Source of the DNA: Candidatus Nitrosopumilus sp.
GTDB lineage: Archaea; Thermoproteota; Nitrososphaeria; Nitrososphaerales; Nitrosopumilaceae
DNA length: 64,000 nucleotides
Direction: 5' to 3'
Assembly: GCA_013215285.1 (NCBI GenBank)
Contig: JABSRD010000001.1
Coordinates: 186,001 to 250,000, forward strand
Part shown: positions 58,289 to 64,000 of the stretch, in pieces
Layout of the letters: each line of letters starts with the position of its first letter
Numbering within the stretch: position 1 is the stretch's first letter
The notes under the pieces: model-generated
What the model saw: the letters and a program-made list of their open reading frames with translations, nothing else
What the model was told of the DNA's origin: nothing
The model's database searches: none
Program-made: the position numbers and the translations under genes

Positions 58289-59386
58289 TTGAAAGAATTA
58301 CTATTGAAAATTGCAATTAACATTCCTATAGTTGGTAAAGAAGAGATTTCAGCAGTAACTTCTATTCTTAGAAATGGTGCTTTAACCTCATCTGCAAATC
58401 AAGGAGGTAAGCATGTTCAAGATTTTGAAAAGTTAACAGCCTCTTTTGTAAAATCAAAATATGTAATTGCAGTTAATTCGGGTACTGCCGCTTTACAGGC
58501 TGCTCTTTATGCATTAGATATCAAAAACGGTGATGAAGTTTTAATTCCATCATTTACTTTTGTTGCTACTGCAAATGCAGTTGTTTCAACTGGAGCAAAA
58601 CCTATCTTTGTTGACATACTAAAAGAAAATTATACAATAGATCCTGATGATCTAGAAAAAAAGATTACAAAAAAAACTCGTGCAATTATTCCTGTACATC
58701 TTTATGGAAATGTAGCTAATATTGAAAGACTTACTGAAATTTCTAAAAAATATAATCTTCCAATAATTGAAGACTCTGCACAATCTTTAGGTTCAACTTA
58801 CAAAAGAAAACATACTGGAACTTTCTTTGAAATGGGATGTTTTAGTATGTATCCTGCAAAAGTAATGACTTCTGGAGAAGGTGGTTTTATTGTTACAAAC
58901 AACAAAAAACTTAGAGACAAATTATTGATGATTAGAAATCATGGAATGATTCATGGATATGATACAAAAATATTTGGTCTAAACTTAAGATTACCTGAAA
59001 TTAATGCTGCAATTGCAACCATACAAATGAAAAAACTTCCAAATTTTCTAAAATCTAGAAAAAGAAATGCAGAACTTTTATCAAAATTAATTTCTGATCT
59101 TAATGTGGTAATTCCCACTCAACGAAAAAATGAAAATGTTAATTGGTATCTTTATACAATTGCAACTGAAAAACGTGATAAGTTTTTAAAAAAATTGAAT
59201 GAAAAAGGAATTGGTGCTGCATCTTACTACCCTATTCCTGTTCATAAAACTCCATTTTACAAATCAAAAACTAAACTCCCGATTACTGATTGGTCTGCCT
59301 CACATGTAATTTCTTTACCAATTCATCCTAAAGTAACTCAAAAAAATATTGAATTTATTGCTAAAACTATTCGTGATATTTTGTGA
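58289..59386 (+). CDS. DegT/DnrJ/EryC1 family aminotransferase
   Basis: AVNSGTAALQAALYAL, PSFTFVATANAV, EDSAQSLGSTYK, FSMYPAKVMTSGEGG. Confidence 0.93.
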   Translation: MKELLLKIAINIPIVGKEEISAVTSILRNGALTSSANQGGKHVQDFEKLTASFVKSKYVIAVNSGTAALQAALYALDIKNGDEVLIPSFTFVATANAVVSTGAKPIFVDILKENYTIDPDDLEKKITKKTRAIIPVHLYGNVANIERLTEISKKYNLPIIEDSAQSLGSTYKRKHTGTFFEMGCFSMYPAKVMTSGEGGFIVTNNKKLRDKLLMIRNHGMIHGYDTKIFGLNLRLPEINAAIATIQMKKLPNFLKSRKRNAELLSKLISDLNVVIPTQRKNENVNWYLYTIATEKRDKFLKKLNEKGIGAASYYPIPVHKTPFYKSKTKLPITDWSASHVISLPIHPKVTQKNIEFIAKTIRDIL

Positions 59387-59493
59387 ATGTATTAGGCACG
59401 ATTGTCAAATAGCTTTCTAAAACATTTGTTTATTTTTGAGTAATTTTACCAAAATTCAATTTTGTAAATTAATTGAAAACCACATTAGAATTT

Positions 59494-59847
59494 TTAATAG
59501 CCATTTTCTTGTCTTTCTCGATTAATTTTATTTTTCTTTTTGTATTCTTCTACAATATCATTTGGTGTAAGATTTAGTTCAAGTGAAGCCTGAACAACAA
59601 AATGCCAAATATCAATTAATTCTTCTCTTGCCTCTGCTACATCAAATTTAGCTGGTGTTTTCCACCATTTCCAATTTGTTGTTCTTTGTAGCTCTATTGC
59701 TTCATGCATTATTGCAGTAGACAATGCAGATATTCTTCCTTCAGAATCTTTTGGATATCTATCGAGATTCATCATTTCTGATAGGCCTTTTTGAAGTTTG
59801 AATATTGTATCTAATCGATCTATTTTCTCAGAAGTTTCTTGTGACAA
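59494..59847 (-). CDS. Dimeric dUTPase/MazG-like nucleotide pyrophosphohydrolase
   Basis: AIMHEAIELQRTTNWKWWK..EAREELIDIWHFVVQASLEL. Confidence 0.75.
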   Translation of the reverse strand: MSQETSEKIDRLDTIFKLQKGLSEMMNLDRYPKDSEGRISALSTAIMHEAIELQRTTNWKWWKTPAKFDVAEAREELIDIWHFVVQASLELNLTPNDIVEEYKKKNKINRERQENGY

Positions 59848-59886
59848 TGATAAATTAATTTGAGAAATAATTGAACTTAAGTCTTT

Positions 59887-60780
59887 TTAAAATCGGATCA
59901 TTTTTTCATACATCTTGACTCTTTTTGAAATATCTCCATTTTTGATTTTTAGTAATCCATCTAAACCATATCTTTCAACTGCAAATGATCCTAAAACATT
60001 TCCATAAACTACTGCTTTTTTAATTTCAGATAAACTAGTTGATTTTTTACTTGCAAGATATCCTATCATAGCTCCTGCAAAAGAATCACCTGCTCCTGTA
60101 GGATCTACCACATTTTCTAACGAAAAACCTGCTGTTGGAAAAATTACATCATCATAAAACATAAGGGAACCATGTTCACCTTTTTTGATAATTACATATT
60201 TTACTCCCCATTGCATCATCTTTTTTGCACACTTTATCAAATTGAATTCTTTTGTTAGAAGTTTAGCTTCTTCATCATTTATTACGACTGCATCTACAGC
60301 TTTTATCATCTTAATCACTGATTCTCTTTTAGTTGATATCCAAAAATCAATTGTATCGCACATTGAAAATTTTACTTTATCAAATTCTTTGATTAATGCT
60401 GTATTTTGCTCAGGATCATTATTTGCAAGATATACAAATTGAGATTTTCTATAATCATCAGGAACAGTTGGTTTGAAATCAGCAAGTACGTTTAATTCAG
60501 TTTTTAAAGTTAATCTAGTACTTAATGTATTATCATATTTTCCATCATAGCGGAATGTTTTGCCTTCTTTGATAGTTAATCCTTGTAAATCAAGATGTTT
60601 AGATAAAATTTTGTGGTGTTGTTTTGGAAAATCTTTACCAACAACTGCAATTAATCCTGTATTAACAAAATTACTTGCAGAAATTGCTGCAAAAGTTGCT
60701 GCACCACCTAAAACATTTTTTAGAGTTTTTTTTGGAGTTCTAATTGTATCTAATGCTGTAGAACCAAAAACAGTAAGCAT
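59887..60780 (-). CDS. PfkB-family carbohydrate kinase
   Basis: LGGAATFAAISA and VVDPTGAGDSFAGAMIGYL. Confidence 0.93.
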   Translation of the reverse strand: MLTVFGSTALDTIRTPKKTLKNVLGGAATFAAISASNFVNTGLIAVVGKDFPKQHHKILSKHLDLQGLTIKEGKTFRYDGKYDNTLSTRLTLKTELNVLADFKPTVPDDYRKSQFVYLANNDPEQNTALIKEFDKVKFSMCDTIDFWISTKRESVIKMIKAVDAVVINDEEAKLLTKEFNLIKCAKKMMQWGVKYVIIKKGEHGSLMFYDDVIFPTAGFSLENVVDPTGAGDSFAGAMIGYLASKKSTSLSEIKKAVVYGNVLGSFAVERYGLDGLLKIKNGDISKRVKMYEKMIRF

Positions 60781-60791
60781 TTGAGAAGAAA

Positions 60792-61244
60792 TTAATTTTG
60801 ATGTATAAATTCGCTTGCTTGTTCCTCTGTTGGATAATAAACAAATGGAATATCAATAGATGTAATGATTAGATCATATTTTGTTATCCCAGTAATTTTC
60901 ACAGTTTTTGACTCTTCATCAGTATTTGAATTTGTGTGAAAAATTCCATTAACGTAACTGCTATCTAATGGTTGTAATGTGAATGGTTCTAGCTTGCCTT
61001 TTCCCACCATTTCATCATTAGCAATTATAAAGAATTCAGTTTCTCCTGCAGTTAATATCAATAATGAGGGATTTTCAAATCGTAATTCAATATTATAGTT
61101 AGAACCTTTTTCAGTTTCATTTAACAATTCACTATGTGTAATACTTACTTCAATTTGTGATGCAGATGTATATTGCAAATATCCAAAAATACTCATACCT
61201 AGTATGAATAGAACAATTAGACCACCTTTTTTTGATGATTTCAT
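60792..61244 (-). CDS. Membrane-anchored hypothetical protein
   Basis: N-terminal TM, beta-rich ectodomain. Confidence 0.5.
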   Translation of the reverse strand: MKSSKKGGLIVLFILGMSIFGYLQYTSASQIEVSITHSELLNETEKGSNYNIELRFENPSLLILTAGETEFFIIANDEMVGKGKLEPFTLQPLDSSYVNGIFHTNSNTDEESKTVKITGITKYDLIITSIDIPFVYYPTEEQASEFIHQN

Positions 61245-61375
61245 GACTAATTATCATAAAATTACATTTTAACTCATGAGGGAATTAATCACGATAAATT
61301 GTGTAAAAGTTTTGATCTACTCTTAAAGCTCATTAGAGCTAACACAATAAATCAAAATTTAATGATTATTTCTCA

Positions 61376-61855
61376 TTGGCTAAGATAAAACTAAAGCTCG
61401 GAGAAAATGAAATTGAGATTGACTCTAGAGATTTCTATGTTGATAATCAAACACTTGGTGAAGTAATAGATAGCATTTCACAACATTTACCTGAAAATCA
61501 AGCAAAAATAGTCTATGAACCTGTATCTGTAAATCCAACTGAAATAAATCAACCAACACAATCTGGTCTAGAATCTTTGGATAATGCAGAAACATATGAA
61601 CCAGAATTTGATGAGCCCAAATACATTACTTATGAAATTAAATCAAAATTACGAATTTTAGAAACAAGTAGATTCTTTGATTCACCTAGAACTGTGACTG
61701 AAACTGTTCAACAATTAAGAGAATTTGGTTGGGCTACAAGTCCATTGGATGTTTCAAAAGCTTTGGCAAAAATGGCATCAAGCAAAGAGATTTTGAAAAA
61801 TTCTTTTGAAAATAGAACCCATTATTTTGTTGAAGAATCATTAGTTACTAATTAA
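61376..61855 (+). CDS. Hypothetical protein with C-terminal wHTH-like region
   Basis: 159 aa; RTVTETVQQLREFGWATSPLDVSKALAKMASSKEI. Confidence 0.5.
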   Translation: MAKIKLKLGENEIEIDSRDFYVDNQTLGEVIDSISQHLPENQAKIVYEPVSVNPTEINQPTQSGLESLDNAETYEPEFDEPKYITYEIKSKLRILETSRFFDSPRTVTETVQQLREFGWATSPLDVSKALAKMASSKEILKNSFENRTHYFVEESLVTN

Positions 61856-62039
61856 TAATATAATTACACTTTTTACAGTTAGAAAAAATTTCTCCATCTA
61901 AATGATCAAAGTGTGTATTACATTGGTTACACGTATGGTGCATATCAAAATAACCATCCTTTTCTCTTTCCCCTATCTTATTTGATATCAGATCTGTACT
62001 TTTGCATTTTATGCAATGACAACCACATTCAATCTTCAT
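61848..62039 (-). CDS. Zinc-ribbon protein
   Basis: Multiple CxxC motifs. Confidence 0.55.
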   Translation of the reverse strand: MKIECGCHCIKCKSTDLISNKIGEREKDGYFDMHHTCNQCNTHFDHLDGEIFSNCKKCNYIIN

Positions 62040-62085
62040 TATTTATCAGATAATGTATGTATAGTTACAGTACTTATACAAATCA

Positions 62086-62241
62086 TTGGAAAAAAAAAGA
62101 ATCATACCAATAGAAATCGATGATCATTTCAAACTTTTTGGAAAAGAAGCATGGGAAGTAGTTTATGGTGAAAAATGCCCTGTTTGTAATGTCAGAATTG
62201 ATGAATATGGTTTTTGTTCGTGTGGTTCTGGCGGAGATTAA
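62086..62241 (+). CDS. Small zinc-finger-like protein
   Basis: TTG start: LEKKRIIPIEIDDHFKLFGKEAWEVVYGEKCPVCNVRIDEYGFCSCGSGGD*; overlaps the 3' end of the opposite-strand gene. Confidence 0.5.
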   Translation: MEKKRIIPIEIDDHFKLFGKEAWEVVYGEKCPVCNVRIDEYGFCSCGSGGD

Positions 62242-63124
62242 ATTTTCTCATCAATGGCATAGCAAGAATCATCAAAAACCCTATTGCCAATGGAGCAATA
62301 ATTGGAAATTCTGGAATTACAGTGGTTCCAATTATTGAAATTTCTCCTGAAGAATCAGGTTTCATATTAAGCCAAACATGAGTTCCATTATTGAGATATT
62401 TATGAAAGAAAATTTTCTCATCATCAAGAAATACTAGATATGGTTCCCATAACAACTCTAATGGAATTATTACAGTTACAAATTTATCTTTTTCAAGAAC
62501 ATCAAAAATGATACTCTTTGTTAGTTGATCAAAAACAAATTTATCAATATTTGAATGACTTCTAATTTCAACTGCAAATTCAGCATCACCCCATTTTACA
62601 TTTTTTAAAATTTTTGGTTCATTGATAGAATATTCTAAAATCACTTGACATCCATGACATGTTATTCCTTTCTTTTCATCAAAGTAAACAGGTCGTTCAT
62701 TAGTAAAGATCAAATCTACTTCTTCAGGAAAAATGAAAGAAGTTGATTCAAGATATCTGAAACTCCATGTCCACACATTATCTTTTTGCAAAAGTACATG
62801 TTCTAAATCATATTCTATAATGGAATCACTATTAGATGGAAAAATCAATACTCCGATATTGTCTCCAATTACTGAAAATTGTTTCTCTTTTCCTTGCTCA
62901 TTTGTTACTGAAATATTTGAAACAGTTCCATAAATTAATTCAGTTTGATTTGGTAAATTTGATGAAGCAATAACATGTTTGATGTGAACATTTCCATCTG
63001 AATTTATGATAACTTCGACAGATCTTTGATTAGATTTTTCACCAATTGAAATTTGAGCATCAGCTACAGGAACAATGGATATTATCAATAAAATTACTAA
63101 AAATCCGAAAATCTTTGTATTCAT
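62192..63124 (-). CDS. Secreted protein with PEF-type C-terminal TM anchor
   Basis: Signal peptide; C-terminal VIPEFPIIAPLAIGFLMILAMPLMRKFNLR. Confidence 0.65.
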   Translation of the reverse strand: MNTKIFGFLVILLIISIVPVADAQISIGEKSNQRSVEVIINSDGNVHIKHVIASSNLPNQTELIYGTVSNISVTNEQGKEKQFSVIGDNIGVLIFPSNSDSIIEYDLEHVLLQKDNVWTWSFRYLESTSFIFPEEVDLIFTNERPVYFDEKKGITCHGCQVILEYSINEPKILKNVKWGDAEFAVEIRSHSNIDKFVFDQLTKSIIFDVLEKDKFVTVIIPLELLWEPYLVFLDDEKIFFHKYLNNGTHVWLNMKPDSSGEISIIGTTVIPEFPIIAPLAIGFLMILAMPLMRKFNLRQNHTNKNHIHQF

Positions 63125-63601
63125 CTATTCCACAGTTACATGAATCAATGGTGATTTCTCTAAAGGACAATCATTGCCATCCTTGTTAAGATTTACAATT
63201 TTATCTACAACATCCATACCTTCTGTTACTTCACCAAATACTGTGTATTGTCTGTCAAGAAATGTGCTATCAGCTGTTACAATGTAAAATTGTGAACCAG
63301 CACTGTTTGGATCTTGTGATCTAGCCATAGAAACTATGCCTCGTAAATGGGATCTTGAACTAAATTCTGCCTTGATATTATATCCTGGCCCTCCCATGCC
63401 CCATGAACCTTTGTTATCTGTTTTTGTATTTGGGTCGCCCCCCTGAATCATAAATCCAGGAATAACTCTATGGAAGAGAGTTCCATCATAGAATCCAGAT
63501 TTAGCTAATTTTTCAAAATTCCTAACTGTTTCAGGAGCTAATTCCGGTAGAAGTTTAAATGAAATTTTTCCAAAATTGGTTTCAATATTTATAGTAGACA
63601 T
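63125..63601 (-). CDS. Cyclophilin-type peptidyl-prolyl cis-trans isomerase
   Basis: LFHRVIPGFMIQGGDPNTK, SAGSQFYIV. Confidence 0.95.
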   Translation of the reverse strand: MSTINIETNFGKISFKLLPELAPETVRNFEKLAKSGFYDGTLFHRVIPGFMIQGGDPNTKTDNKGSWGMGGPGYNIKAEFSSRSHLRGIVSMARSQDPNSAGSQFYIVTADSTFLDRQYTVFGEVTEGMDVVDKIVNLNKDGNDCPLEKSPLIHVTVE

Positions 63602-63845
63602 TGTAATTACTTTACTTTATTATCATAAGAGTCTTTTGAGAAACTTTTCTGACAATTCTTATAGATACTTAAAGTAAATTGAAAAATTCATAACGATCAG
63701 TACGTTTTTCGTTGATAAATTTATCATATAGTATTAAGAATTTTATTTTTTTCTATTTAATAAAAAATATGAATGTATTAAATATCATAATTTTAAAATT
63801 TCAAAAGTTATAGTGTTATATAGATCAATTAAAATTTAGAATTCG

Positions 63846-64000
63846 TTGAATCGTACAAACCAAAGCACGATAATTAAAGAAGCGATTAATTCTTATCTTG
63901 ACAAAGGGGTAACCGACAAACAGGATATCTATACCAAAGTAGTTGATGAACTTGGTGTACCAAGACCAACTGTAAGAAGAGTTGCAAGAGATCTAAGAAC
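63846..64000 (+). CDS. HTH-containing protein (partial at window edge)
   Basis: TTG start: LNRTNQSTIIKEAINSYLDKGVTDKQDIYTKVVDELGVPRPTVRRVARDLR... Confidence 0.55.
   Translation, partial: MNRTNQSTIIKEAINSYLDKGVTDKQDIYTKVVDELGVPRPTVRRVARDLR

Overview
AT-rich archaeal chromosome segment. Gene content and style (PolD DP1/DP2, Orc1/Cdc6, GINS, PCNA, thermosome, GGGP synthase, RpoL/TFS, CbiE/CbiH) fit an ammonia-oxidising thaumarchaeon (Nitrosopumilus-like). Most of the window is densely packed housekeeping genes. Two regions stand out. (1) A probable replication origin at ~10.74-11.20 kb next to orc1/cdc6, with three copies of a TATTTCCACTC(CAGG) motif, lying between the genes for the two PolD subunits. 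(2) An ~8.5 kb integrated element at ~41.55-50.10 kb that looks like a small tailless provirus. It has an iteron cluster, a wHTH/recombinase-like ORF followed by an out-of-frame zinc finger, a candidate double-jelly-roll major capsid protein, small membrane proteins, a LamG-like/(LPE)5 protein and a large spike-like protein, and no recognisable packaging ATPase. The element sits between two small paralogous genes. It is bounded by an 11-bp direct repeat (TATTCTGGAAT), and the right copy overlaps the 3' end of one paralog such that excision would restore a TAG stop and a tandem paralog pair. A cyclase-family gene next to the element is interrupted by a single in-frame TGA. All family calls come from reading the protein sequences; no searches were run.
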